From Ensifer aridi (lineage in GTDB: Bacteria; Pseudomonadota; Alphaproteobacteria; Rhizobiales; Rhizobiaceae), in NCBI RefSeq assembly GCF_002078505.1, contig NZ_LUAV01000022.1:1-64000 (forward strand): 64,000 nt of DNA, written 5' to 3'. Each line of letters opens with the position of its first letter. Position 1 is the stretch's first letter. Below, one piece after another: positions 47,185 to 55,878 of this stretch. The translations under genes and the position numbers were made by a program. Under the pieces are notes generated by a model that saw nothing but the letters and a program-made list of their open reading frames with translations, had not been told where the DNA came from and did not search any database.

Positions 47185-48237
47185 TCAAGGGATGAGAACG
47201 GCCCGCCCATGGATGCGACCGTTGTTCAGATCCTGGAGCGCCCGATTTGCGTCGGCAAGACGGTATTCGACCGTTGTCAATTCGACGAGGCCCCGATCGG
47301 CGAGCGCCATCAACTCAACCAGTTCGGCCCACGTGCCGACCAGGTTGCCAACGATGTTCTTCTCGGTGATGACCATGTCGACGGTCGGGACGCGAATGTC
47401 CTCGCCGTAGCCCACGACGTAGTAGCTGCCCATCGGCCGCGTCATGGCGAGCCCTTTGGTCGTCGTGCCTCTCTCGCCGACAAAATCGATGACGGCTTCG
47501 GCACCCTGCCCACCGGTCATTGCGAGCACGGCCTCGACCTCGTTCCCATCAGCCTTGACGAGTTTGTCGGCCCCGATCTTGCCGGCGAGCGCAAGGGAGT
47601 CATCCGATTTGTCGACGACGATGACATCGGCGGCACACATTGCCTTCAGGCACTGGATGCCGATATGGCCGAGGCCACCGGCGCCGATCACGACGCAACT
47701 TTCTCCCGGCAGAAGATGGCGCGTTGCCTTCTTCACCGCGCGATAGGCGGTCAGCCCGGCGTCGGAATACGGCGCGACATCCTTCGGCGCCAGCGTCCGC
47801 GGAAGCGGCACGATGTTGCGCTCCGAGGTGCAGAGATATTCGGCGTAGCCGCCATTGCAATCGAGACCCGGAAATTTTCCCGGGCCGTGCATGTCAAATC
47901 CGCGTCGGCAGGCAAGGCAGGTTCCTCCGGAAATCTTCGGATGGACGATGACCGGATCACCGACCTTGATGCCCTCGACTTCCTTGCCGACCTCTTCGAC
48001 CCATCCGGCATTCTCATGTCCCATGATGAGCGGAAGGAGCTGGTCGCCGCCCGGGTCCATGTGCGGTCGCCAGACGCCCTCGATTATGTGCAGGTCCGTG
48101 CGGCAGACGCCTGCGCCACCTATGCGCACGATGACGTCCGTCGATTTGTTGATTTTGGGATCGGCGACCTCCTCGAGCGAGACCCACTGGTCCGTTTTCA
48201 GGTCGTCGTCGTATCGGTTGAGCACTTGAGCCTTCAT
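47185..48237 (-). CDS. Zinc-dependent alcohol dehydrogenase, probable 2-propanol dehydrogenase
   Basis: A 350-residue medium-chain NAD-dependent dehydrogenase. The catalytic-zinc region is GAGVCRTDLHIIEGVW, with the MGHENAGWVEEVG motif and NAD-binding GAGGLGHIGIQCLK. The structural-zinc lobe is reduced (GGTCLACRRGFDMH). The start at 48237 has AAGGAGGAG upstream. A sigma-54 promoter lies 51 bases upstream, like that of the monooxygenase, so it probably oxidises 2-propanol to acetone. The substrate is inferred from regulation and context. Confidence 0.9.
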   Translation of the reverse strand: MKAQVLNRYDDDLKTDQWVSLEEVADPKINKSTDVIVRIGGAGVCRTDLHIIEGVWRPHMDPGGDQLLPLIMGHENAGWVEEVGKEVEGIKVGDPVIVHPKISGGTCLACRRGFDMHGPGKFPGLDCNGGYAEYLCTSERNIVPLPRTLAPKDVAPYSDAGLTAYRAVKKATRHLLPGESCVVIGAGGLGHIGIQCLKAMCAADVIVVDKSDDSLALAGKIGADKLVKADGNEVEAVLAMTGGQGAEAVIDFVGERGTTTKGLAMTRPMGSYYVVGYGEDIRVPTVDMVITEKNIVGNLVGTWAELVELMALADRGLVELTTVEYRLADANRALQDLNNGRIHGRAVLIP

Positions 48238-48287
48238 CACTGTCTCCTCCTTGCCGGGCAAAGCCCTCCGGCTGCAAGGGGGAATGA

Positions 48288-48302
48288 GCAAGCGTCGTGC
48301 CA
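48288..48302 (-). promoter_or_regulatory. Sigma-54 (-24/-12) promoter of the alcohol dehydrogenase
   Basis: Minus-strand TGGCAC-N5-TTGC is a perfect consensus. Transcription should start near 48276 and give a 39-base leader. An inverted repeat lies about 65 bases upstream. Confidence 0.85.
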
Positions 48303-48365
48303 TTCGCCTTTGACGCGGGGATTCAAGGATTTGCGTGGCCTTCGCATCGCGCAACGCGTCCACCC

Positions 48366-48395
48366 ACTGAACAGCGCCCGCGTCGCCTGTTCAGT
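48366..48395. promoter_or_regulatory. Inverted repeat between the alcohol dehydrogenase and the second activator
   Basis: Perfect nine-base arms ACTGAACAG (48366-48374) and CTGTTCAGT (48387-48395) with a 12-base spacer. It is placed as an enhancer site for the divergent sigma-54 promoter and as a possible autoregulatory site for the regulator starting at 48459. It differs in sequence from the palindrome upstream of prmA. Confidence 0.65.
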
Positions 48396-48458
48396 TTCTG
48401 GTTAAGAGCGCAGGGCACTCGCCGGCAGCCTTAGCGCGGTTACGAGAGGAGGAAAGCC

Positions 48459-50321
48459 ATGCAGCATGTTTCCGGACTCGAGCGGGCACGCGCCGCTCTC
48501 GAACAGGGTGGCCGGATCCCAGCCGCCGCAGTGACACCGCTCGTTGCCGAAAGCTGGCAACGGTGTCGAGACCTCGGCCTCGATCCCTCGGGTATTCCAC
48601 GCGACGTCGTCATTCCCTTCGGCGACGTGCGCCACAGACGGGATGCGAATGCGGTGCTGAGATCCTTGGCGCTTGCAGAAATGCAGCTCCTCCACACGCA
48701 GATCGCAGGTTCGAATTTCATGATCGCGCTTGCGGACGCCGACGGTGTCGTGCTCGACACGATCAGTGACGCGCATTTTGCCGAGAGCTCTGTCGGACGT
48801 TCCATCATTCCCGGCAGCATGTGGGGGGAAAGCGAGCGCGGGACCAACGCGCTCGGCCTCGTCGCGCGGGAACGTCAGCCGGTCGCCGTCTATGGACGCG
48901 AGCACTACTTCAACTGCCATGGGCACCTGAGCTGCATGGCCGCCCCGATCCTGGATACCAACGGCGAGGTCCTTGGCCTGCTGGATGCCTCCTGCTCGAA
49001 CGAAGCACGTCAGCAGCATACGCACGCGCTCGTGCGTATGGCGGCCGCGCAGATCGAGAATGGGCTCATCTTTCGCGAGAAAGCCGGCAATTTCATCTTC
49101 GCCTTCCATCCGCGCGCGGAATATCTCGATACCCTGTCCGCAGGCCTTATCGCCGTCTCGGGCGACGGCACCGTAGTGTTGGTGAACCGACCGGGCATGG
49201 CGCTTCTTGCCGGGCTGCCGGCAGCGCACGGCGTGCATTTCGACCGTCTGTTCGAGGCCGGCTTCGGCGCGGCTATGGATGGGCTGCTGGGCGGCGGGAT
49301 CATCCGCGTTCGCGACCGGGCCGGCAGCGGCGTGTTCATGGTCTGCCGCCAAATCGGTGAGGGCATGGCGATGCGCGCCAGGGCACGGGCCGCCCCCTCC
49401 GTACCGACTCTTATCTGCGATCCCGACGAGCCGGACTTCGTCTGCGAGGATCGGTTGCTCAAGCGCGCCATGGCCGAACTGGCCGAAGCCGCAGCGCTTC
49501 GCATGCCGGTCCATATTTTTGGGGAGACCGGTACCGGCAAGGAGTTGATGGCCCGCCATCTGCATAAGGTAAGCCGGCGAAAGGGTGAATTCGTCGCCCT
49601 CAATTGCGGCGCGATACCGGAGCCACTGTTTATCGGGGAGATTTTCGGTCACGAGCGCGGCGCCTACACGAATGCGCGTGACGACGGTGCGCCGGGGCTC
49701 GCGCGCGCCGCCGATGGCGGCACACTGTTTCTTGATGAGGTTGCAGACATTCCGCTTGCCTCCCAAACGGCGCTTCTTCGCTTTCTCGATTCGATGGAAG
49801 TGCGTGCCGTGGGCGGACAGAAGGTCCACAAAGTCGACGTTCAGATCGTTTCGGCCACAAATCGGAACCTGCACGACATGGTGAAGGACCGGGCGTTTCG
49901 CGCCGATCTGCTCTACCGGCTCAACGCCATCACGATAAAGCTGCCCGCCCTAAGCGAACGATCCGATTTCCCGCTCGTCGTGCAGCACTTGATGAAGAGG
50001 CTTGCGCCTCAGACGGCAATCACGGACGCGGCTATTGCTCGCCTCGCGCAGCGCGCCTGGCCCGGCAACATCCGCGAACTGAACGCGGCTCTCCAGCGGG
50101 CGCTCGTTCGACGGCAGACGGACTATCTCGATGAGGATTCATTCGATGAATCGGATGAGGATGCTGTAATCGATTGCTGCATGAGCTGTCTGGACAATAC
50201 CCTCAGCAGGCGGCGATGCTCCGAAATCCGCACCACTTATCGGCAGACCGGAAACAATGCGTCTGAAACTGCACGTTTGCTCAGGCTCTCTCGAACGACG
50301 GTCCACAAGCACATCCGATGA
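48459..50321 (+). CDS. AcoR-like sigma-54 activator homologue with altered GAFTGA loop
   Basis: A 620-residue protein with the same layout as the activator at 31263. The sensor region has ESWQRCRDLGLDPSGIPRD and ERGTNALGLVARERQPV. The AAA+ domain has Walker A GETGTGKE (355-362) and Walker B TLFLDE (422-427), and a C-terminal HTH ends ETARLLRLSRTTVHKHIR. The sigma-54 contact loop reads GAYTNA (401-406) instead of GAFTGA. The central ATPase remains intact, so the protein may be a weak or specialised activator or an antagonist. It is divergent from the alcohol dehydrogenase. The ATG at 48459 has GAGGAGG upstream. Confidence 0.9.
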   Translation: MQHVSGLERARAALEQGGRIPAAAVTPLVAESWQRCRDLGLDPSGIPRDVVIPFGDVRHRRDANAVLRSLALAEMQLLHTQIAGSNFMIALADADGVVLDTISDAHFAESSVGRSIIPGSMWGESERGTNALGLVARERQPVAVYGREHYFNCHGHLSCMAAPILDTNGEVLGLLDASCSNEARQQHTHALVRMAAAQIENGLIFREKAGNFIFAFHPRAEYLDTLSAGLIAVSGDGTVVLVNRPGMALLAGLPAAHGVHFDRLFEAGFGAAMDGLLGGGIIRVRDRAGSGVFMVCRQIGEGMAMRARARAAPSVPTLICDPDEPDFVCEDRLLKRAMAELAEAAALRMPVHIFGETGTGKELMARHLHKVSRRKGEFVALNCGAIPEPLFIGEIFGHERGAYTNARDDGAPGLARAADGGTLFLDEVADIPLASQTALLRFLDSMEVRAVGGQKVHKVDVQIVSATNRNLHDMVKDRAFRADLLYRLNAITIKLPALSERSDFPLVVQHLMKRLAPQTAITDAAIARLAQRAWPGNIRELNAALQRALVRRQTDYLDEDSFDESDEDAVIDCCMSCLDNTLSRRRCSEIRTTYRQTGNNASETARLLRLSRTTVHKHIR

Positions 50322-50375
50322 CGGTATGTTTCCGAATGGCGCTTCGCGCGCGATCTGTCGAGGGAAGCCGCAACT

Positions 50376-50397
50376 AGCGGACCGGAGATCGTCCGCT
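50376..50397. terminator. Hairpin between the convergent activator and trbI
   Basis: Arms AGCGGAC (50376-50382) and GTCCGCT (50391-50397) lie between two convergent transcription units. It may separate the catabolic region from the trb operon. Confidence 0.45.
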
Positions 50398-50459
50398 GCA
50401 ATGCTCACCCGCGTCAACCAGCGGCAGATGGGAGGACCCAGATCTCTGGCACTGCGCCG

Positions 50460-51758
50460 CTAATTTGCACGATAGCCGGACGGAAAGATGATGTCCTGGT
50501 CGACGAGGACATTGAACTTGTAGCCCGGCCGAATACGGATGGTCGGCTGCACATTCAGATTCTTCGAGATCGTCTGTTCTACCACCTGGCCGAAACCTTC
50601 CGCGAAATTCCGCCTGGCGGCGTCTGAGGCTGTCTCCTGCGTGCTACGCGTCGAACTCTGAGGCATCGACATGTCGATCCCTGTCCCGATCAGCGCGGTC
50701 AACGCGGCCGATCCGAAAGTCCGCCAGAGATGCCGGTCGACCCTGTCAGCAAAGCCGCCATAGCCTTCGGCGTCGGTACCCGCCATGCCACCGATTTGCA
50801 GAGTCGATCCGTTTGGAAAAATGAGATCTGTCCAGACGACCAATACCCGATCCTGCCCGAAGGAAATCTTCGAGTCATATCGGCCGAACAGCTTGGCGCC
50901 TTGCGGGATGAGGACCCGATAGCCGGTCGCGCTGTCGTAGACGTTCTGGCTGACCTGCGCAGAAATGCGCCCGGGTAGGTCGGAGTTGAGGCCGGTGATC
51001 AACGTGGCTGGAATGACCGAGCCGCGCTTCAGCTCATAGGGCGACATTTGAGGCATGATCTTGTTCGGAAGATAACCGAGATCCTTGATATCCTGATTGA
51101 AGTAATCCTCCTTGGACATCTGGCCGTTTTGACCGGCATTCTGCCCCATGAGCCCGGAATTCATCGCAGCGGCATAGAGGTCCGAGGCGCTGTTTGCTGT
51201 CGCCGGTGTATTCTGCTGACTGGCGTCCGCAGCATTTCCCGCCTTCTCGACATCGGAGATATCGACCTTCAAGGGCGATTCGAGTGCCGTGGCGCGCGCC
51301 TGTAGGCGCGCCATCCGCTGGCGCTGAGCCTCGCGAATATACTGCTCGTCCTGCTCGCGCTTCAGTCGGGCCTTCCATTCCTCTTCGGACTCCAACCTGG
51401 GGCGTCGTTCTTCGCGCGCCGCCGGCCGGCGATCGACAACCGGCTCCTGTTTCCCGACCTTCTGCTCGGTGACAGGCGTCGGCTGGAAGGTCTCGCGTTC
51501 GACCGGCTCGCCGATAATGCCGTCCGTTACACCGCGTTTGAGTTGGTCGCCGAAACTGGTCGCGGGCGGGTCCGACGCGCTTTCGATATCATTGCTTCGA
51601 TTGAAGACGAGACCCCGCCATGAGAGGCCGATCACGATGATACCGACGAAGAAAACGATGACGATGATGGCGACAATGATCGGCACGCGATTGAGGCGAC
51701 GCATGCCCTTCTGATCGTCTGCCTGGCTTGACGCGCCGAGTTGCAGCGACTGCACCAT
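50460..51758 (-). CDS. trbI: TrbI, conjugal transfer (VirB10-like) protein
   Basis: A 432-residue inner-membrane protein with a single hydrophobic segment (VPIIVAIIVIVFFVGIIVIG, about residues 25-45), a proline- and charge-rich spacer, and the VirB10/TrbI C-terminal domain (YELKRGSVIPATLITGLNSD and QGAKLFGRYDSKISFGQDRV). It links the inner and outer membrane parts of the type IV secretion channel. The start at 51758 has GGGAGGAG upstream. It is the last gene of the operon. Confidence 0.94.
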   Translation of the reverse strand: MVQSLQLGASSQADDQKGMRRLNRVPIIVAIIVIVFFVGIIVIGLSWRGLVFNRSNDIESASDPPATSFGDQLKRGVTDGIIGEPVERETFQPTPVTEQKVGKQEPVVDRRPAAREERRPRLESEEEWKARLKREQDEQYIREAQRQRMARLQARATALESPLKVDISDVEKAGNAADASQQNTPATANSASDLYAAAMNSGLMGQNAGQNGQMSKEDYFNQDIKDLGYLPNKIMPQMSPYELKRGSVIPATLITGLNSDLPGRISAQVSQNVYDSATGYRVLIPQGAKLFGRYDSKISFGQDRVLVVWTDLIFPNGSTLQIGGMAGTDAEGYGGFADRVDRHLWRTFGSAALTALIGTGIDMSMPQSSTRSTQETASDAARRNFAEGFGQVVEQTISKNLNVQPTIRIRPGYKFNVLVDQDIIFPSGYRAN

Positions 51759-51771
51759 GTGTCTCCTCCCG

Positions 51772-52209
51772 TCAGCTCCGTTGCATGATCGAAAGCGGGC
51801 TTGCTGGTATGGCGCCATCGGACGTCGCCGTATAGGCCCTGCCAAGAGCAATTGACGGCGTCGAAAGTCTTGCGAGCACCTGACCCTCGACGCCATCGAT
51901 CGAGTAGGCGAGTTCGATCGGCTTGACGTCTCGTCCGACTTTCCCGTCGGTAATGACCGTGTAGCCCCAGCCCTTCAGGGCCGCCTCGAGCGCCATCGCG
52001 AACTCCGACGTGTCCTTGTTCATCTTGATGGTTGTCGTGCCGGCGGGGCCGATTTGCTCGGCAAGCCGGCTTGCCATGTCACCCGCGATGGCGCTCGCAG
52101 CGGGCCCGGTCGCCGGCATAGGGGTAGCCTTGGCGGTCAAGCCCACGTCGTGGCTTTGGCAACCGGAAAGAAGACCAGTAACGAGAAGTAAAAGGAAGAG
52201 TTTCTGCAT
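51772..52209 (-). CDS. trbH: TrbH, conjugal transfer lipoprotein
   Basis: A 145-residue protein with a lipoprotein signal ([19 protein letters not shown], lipobox LSGC). The rest matches TrbH of Ti-type trb operons. It is an outer-membrane-associated part of the mating-pair apparatus. It lies between trbG and trbI with gaps of only a few bases. Confidence 0.88.
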   Translation of the reverse strand: MQKLFLLLLVTGLLSGCQSHDVGLTAKATPMPATGPAASAIAGDMASRLAEQIGPAGTTTIKMNKDTSEFAMALEAALKGWGYTVITDGKVGRDVKPIELAYSIDGVEGQVLARLSTPSIALGRAYTATSDGAIPASPLSIMQRS

Positions 52210-52212
52210 AGG

Positions 52213-53025
52213 TCAACCTCCCCGCCGGATGGTGATCTGCTGCTGGCGCCAGCCTACACCGGAAACGAGGATCGCCTTGTCGACCGCATAGTCGACGATC
52301 ATCATGTCGTTCTTCATGCGATAGTTGACGATGCGATTCTGCCCGCCGGAGACGACGAACAGCACGGGGGCATCCTGGCCAGAAATGGACCTCGAAAACT
52401 GAATGTAGGTTTTCACCCCGTCCGAATAGACCCGCTTCGGTCTCCACGGCGCGTTTCCACTCACGGAGTAGGAGAAGTTGAGCTTATCCGGCGCGGTTCC
52501 GGGAATACCTCCTGTTTCGAGGCGCGCGTTGATGTCGGCGAGCTTTGTGGAAACATCCTCGGGATATTCGAACCCTACGCGTGCCATGTATTGGCTCGGG
52601 TGGGATTTGAGCTGAATGTGGTATGTGCGACGCGATGTCGTAACCACCATGGAAGTGACGAGACCAGGTTCCGAGGGCTTGACAATCAGATGGACCGCTT
52701 GTCCACCGGTCGCGCCTGATGTCGCCGGTTCGACCTTCCAACGAACGGTGTCGCCAACCAGGACGTCGCGGACGATTTCTCCGCCCTGCAGCTCGATATC
52801 GCAGACCTGCAGCGGAGAGCAGACGACGGACGGCTGCGTTTCCCCGTATAGGAAAATGACCTTTCCATCCGGCCCCGTGGTGACGAGGCCTGGCGTTCCA
52901 CGCCATTTGCTTGACAATTTAGTGCCCCGCACCTCGTTTGTGGTCATGCTTTGTGCGTGAGCGCTCGCCGCAAAGACGAGTCCGGCCATGCACCCGGCGG
53001 CTGCGATCAATCCATTTCTGTGCAT
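52213..53025 (-). CDS. trbG: TrbG, conjugal transfer (VirB9-like) protein
   Basis: A 270-residue secreted protein with a signal peptide (about residues 1-24, ending VFAASAHA) and the VirB9/TrbG beta-rich domain ([20 protein letters not shown] and [10 protein letters not shown]). It forms the outer-membrane core ring with TrbI and TrbH. It starts 18 bases after trbF. Confidence 0.93.
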   Translation of the reverse strand: MHRNGLIAAAGCMAGLVFAASAHAQSMTTNEVRGTKLSSKWRGTPGLVTTGPDGKVIFLYGETQPSVVCSPLQVCDIELQGGEIVRDVLVGDTVRWKVEPATSGATGGQAVHLIVKPSEPGLVTSMVVTTSRRTYHIQLKSHPSQYMARVGFEYPEDVSTKLADINARLETGGIPGTAPDKLNFSYSVSGNAPWRPKRVYSDGVKTYIQFSRSISGQDAPVLFVVSGGQNRIVNYRMKNDMMIVDYAVDKAILVSGVGWRQQQITIRRGG

Positions 53026-53043
53026 TGCCCGAATCCCCTGCCC

Positions 53044-53706
53044 TTAAAGTTGTGCCGTCCAGTCGAAATCCCGGACGTAGAGACCGATCGGATTGAGGCG
53101 GATGGTTGCCTCGTCCTGCGGCGCGGTCAGCGCGACCGTTAGGATCCCACGAAACCGGCGTGTGCCAATTTCCTTGCCCTTTCGATCCCGCTCGTACTCG
53201 GTCCAGTCGATCTGATAAGTCTGGTTCGAGAGCGCCACGATGTTGTTTACCTCGATGGCGACCGTTGCGGTCTTGGCCTTCTCGAAAGGCGAATTGCCCC
53301 GAAACCACGCGTTGATCTTCTCCGTCGATGGCTCGGACGTTCGAAGAAGCGCATATGTGCGGTCGATATATTGTTTCTGGACGACGGCATCGGGCGTGAT
53401 CGAACGGAAGCTGGTTACGAAATTGCCGAGAGTCGCACGTACCACGCGCACATCCGCATATTCGATCTGTTCAGGGAAGCCGGCTGTCACCGACGTTCCG
53501 AGTTTGTCCACCTCGACGATGTAGGGCACGAGCTTCACCTGGGTACTGAGATACATGGCATATCCGAAGCCGATCACGGCCATGGTCAGGCCCAGAATGC
53601 CGACGAAACGCCACGCCGCGGCGGCTCGCACATAGGATCCGTAACGTTCCGTCCATTCCTGCCGCGCGGCGAGATAGGGATTTTCGGGGACGCGATTCGC
53701 TGCCAT
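53044..53706 (-). CDS. trbF: TrbF, conjugal transfer (VirB8-like) protein
   Basis: A 220-residue inner-membrane protein with one N-terminal transmembrane helix (about residues 34-55, [18 protein letters not shown]) and the VirB8 periplasmic domain ([20 protein letters not shown] and [14 protein letters not shown]). It nucleates assembly of the channel. It lies 24 bases after trbL. Confidence 0.93.
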   Translation of the reverse strand: MAANRVPENPYLAARQEWTERYGSYVRAAAAWRFVGILGLTMAVIGFGYAMYLSTQVKLVPYIVEVDKLGTSVTAGFPEQIEYADVRVVRATLGNFVTSFRSITPDAVVQKQYIDRTYALLRTSEPSTEKINAWFRGNSPFEKAKTATVAIEVNNIVALSNQTYQIDWTEYERDRKGKEIGTRRFRGILTVALTAPQDEATIRLNPIGLYVRDFDWTAQL

Positions 53707-53730
53707 CGATCCATCACTTTCTCGTTGCTG

Positions 53731-54909
53731 TTAGTCTTTGCGTTCGGGGCGAGGCTTGTGCCCGCTGTAACCACCGCGGCTCTCATCGAGCTTGGCGTTG
53801 GCAAGTCCTAGAATGGAACCTGCATAAGCGCCGGGCGAGCCGATCGCCTTCTCTTTTGCCGCGGAACCGGCAGCTTTGCCTCCCGATCCAAACCCGGCGC
53901 CGATTCCTCGAAGAGCTGCACCAGCGAACGATGAGCCAGCCGCTCTGGCGGCCTGACCTGCCGCAAAACCGGCTCCTGCCACGCCTGCCGCGAGGAACCC
54001 TGCGCCAGCGGAGAAGGATGCCGCTTGCCCGCCGTGACGGATCGTTTCCATGCCCCCGGTCACCGATGCACCTTGGACAACGCCCTGAATGATATTCGGC
54101 ACGTAGATCGCAATGATGAAGACGACCACGGCGATCCCGGCAATCGCAAGTGCGGTCTGGAACTGGTCGCCGACTTGGGGCTCATTCGCCAATCCGATGA
54201 GGACTTCCGATCCAATGCGGGAAATCATGACCAGTGCCATGAGCTTCATGCCCACTGAGAAGGCGTAAACCAGATAGCGGACGGCGAAGTCTTTGGTGAA
54301 CGACGACCCTCCAAGGCCAAGCATGATCATTCCGGTAAGTAGGCCGAGATACATCTCAACCATGACGGAGACGAAGATTGCCGCGACAAGAGAGAACGAG
54401 ATGACCACGACCACCATCGCGAAAGCGGCCGAGATAGCGAGTGCATTATCCTCAAAAAGGCCGAACTGAATTTTTTCGGACATCTTGGTTGCAACAGCGA
54501 GCCCGGCGTTGAAGACGTCCGCCGGCGAGGCGGTGCCGCCTCCGGCGCCAATCTGGAAGAGACTGTCGACCACGGCCTTGGCGAAGGTCGGCCCCTGCGC
54601 CAGCACGAAGGCGAAGAAGCCGACGAACATGATGCGCCGGACGAGCTCGGCAAACCAGCTGTCGAGGGCCGCAGCCTGAAGGGCAAGCCAGACCGCTGCG
54701 ATGCCGATCTCGATGGTAGCAAGAATCCAGAACAATGACTTCGCGGCGTCCATGACGGTGGTTTCCCACCCTTTCGCAGCAGTCGTGATCTGGTTTTGAA
54801 GGGACGTCAGCACCGAACCCTCCTGGGCCAATGCGGGCTGCGCGGCCAAGGCGGCGAAACCGGCAAACAGTATCGCGGCGGCAAGAGCCCGGAGTTGGTT
54901 CGCGTTCAT
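53731..54909 (-). CDS. trbL: TrbL, conjugal transfer (VirB6-like) membrane protein
   Basis: A 392-residue polytopic inner-membrane protein with a signal peptide and about five further hydrophobic segments between residues 55 and 255. The C-terminal 120 residues are glycine/alanine-rich and soluble. This is the TrbL/VirB6 layout, which forms part of the inner-membrane pore. It follows trbK by four bases. Confidence 0.92.
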   Translation of the reverse strand: MNANQLRALAAAILFAGFAALAAQPALAQEGSVLTSLQNQITTAAKGWETTVMDAAKSLFWILATIEIGIAAVWLALQAAALDSWFAELVRRIMFVGFFAFVLAQGPTFAKAVVDSLFQIGAGGGTASPADVFNAGLAVATKMSEKIQFGLFEDNALAISAAFAMVVVVISFSLVAAIFVSVMVEMYLGLLTGMIMLGLGGSSFTKDFAVRYLVYAFSVGMKLMALVMISRIGSEVLIGLANEPQVGDQFQTALAIAGIAVVVFIIAIYVPNIIQGVVQGASVTGGMETIRHGGQAASFSAGAGFLAAGVAGAGFAAGQAARAAGSSFAGAALRGIGAGFGSGGKAAGSAAKEKAIGSPGAYAGSILGLANAKLDESRGGYSGHKPRPERKD

Positions 54910-54913
54910 AGGT

Positions 54914-55081
54914 TCACCATTCGACTTTCATCTGACCGCCCAACGTGGGGTACTCTCTCGACGAGCCGAAGAACGTCGCACGGCGCTCTTGTGCTGCTTG
55001 CTTCTCGGAGATGATGAACCAGACGCCGGCACTGCCGATCGTCGCCGCCATTGCGATGAGGACCAGTTTCGCTCTCACCAT
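54914..55081 (-). CDS. trbK: TrbK, entry-exclusion-type small protein
   Basis: A 55-residue protein between trbJ and trbL. The N terminus MVRAKLVLIAMAATIGSAGV is a hydrophobic membrane or signal segment; the tail reads FFGSSREYPTLGGQMKVEW. In IncP plasmids TrbK is the entry-exclusion lipoprotein; the Ti-type gene occupies the same place, although this one lacks an obvious lipobox cysteine. Its ATG overlaps the end of trbJ by seven bases. The C terminus strikingly repeats the end of TrbJ (MKVEW). Confidence 0.82.
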   Translation of the reverse strand: MVRAKLVLIAMAATIGSAGVWFIISEKQAAQERRATFFGSSREYPTLGGQMKVEW

Positions 55082-55878
55082 TCCACCTTCATTTTTTCAC
55101 CGCCGGAAGTGGATGGCGCGGTAGCACCGAAGAACTTCTCCCGCCGTGCCTGAGCGAGGTCCTTGTCGGTCTGCTCGGTCTGAAGCCAGGTACCCATCAT
55201 CGTCATCTGCTGTGAGACGAGGCCGCGGAGCTTCTGCATTTGCGCGACCTGCTGCGTGGCGATCTGATGGCCGACCTGCAATGCCTTCATCTGCCCGTTG
55301 GCTGTCTCTGACATCGACCGTAAAGAGGACATTGTGGTTTCCTCGTTGTCGAACTGATCGGCCGTGAGGCTTGCTGCGTTCAGCGTGCTGGCAATCGTAT
55401 CGCGGTTGGTGTCCGACCAGGTTTGATAGATCGAGGAGAATGTCTCATTGCTCGGCAGGTTGGCCTTGAGGGTGGCATAGCTCTGGAATCGCTGCTGCAG
55501 CACATCATCAGCGTTGCCCATGGAAAAAGCGATGCTCTGGCCCTGATCGACGATGCTGCGGAGCTGATTGAGATCGCTCTCGACCTGCCCCCACATGTGC
55601 GATGGGAGCGTCGCGGTGTTCTGGAGCACGTTTTGATAGATGTTCAGCTGCGTCTCGATCTGTTGCGCGAGCTGGCTGATCTGGGTGAGCTGGTTCTGGA
55701 TCTGCTCGCCAGATTTCCCGACCAGCGCTACGAGCTCACCATTGTTGAGCACCTGTGTCCACTCGGTCGCCGCACCTGTAGCAGTGCCGGCATTTGCCGG
55801 TGTTACTGCGACGATCGTCAGGGCGACGGCTGCCAGACCGGCAAGCAATTCATTCGACGTCGAGCAGCGATGCGGCAT
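55075..55878 (-). CDS. trbJ: TrbJ, conjugal transfer (VirB5-like) protein
   Basis: A 267-residue periplasmic protein with a signal peptide (about residues 1-30, ending AVTPANA) and long helical segments (QLTQISQLAQQIETQLNIYQ). It is the minor pilus or adhesin component. Its start overlaps the end of trbE by 29 bases, and its end overlaps trbK. Confidence 0.92.
   Translation of the reverse strand: MPHRCSTSNELLAGLAAVALTIVAVTPANAGTATGAATEWTQVLNNGELVALVGKSGEQIQNQLTQISQLAQQIETQLNIYQNVLQNTATLPSHMWGQVESDLNQLRSIVDQGQSIAFSMGNADDVLQQRFQSYATLKANLPSNETFSSIYQTWSDTNRDTIASTLNAASLTADQFDNEETTMSSLRSMSETANGQMKALQVGHQIATQQVAQMQKLRGLVSQQMTMMGTWLQTEQTDKDLAQARREKFFGATAPSTSGGEKMKVEW

Noticed and set aside
48402-49874. 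490-codon minus-strand open frame
   Set aside because: It is antisense to the sigma-54 activator with intact Walker motifs; composition is typical of a shadow.
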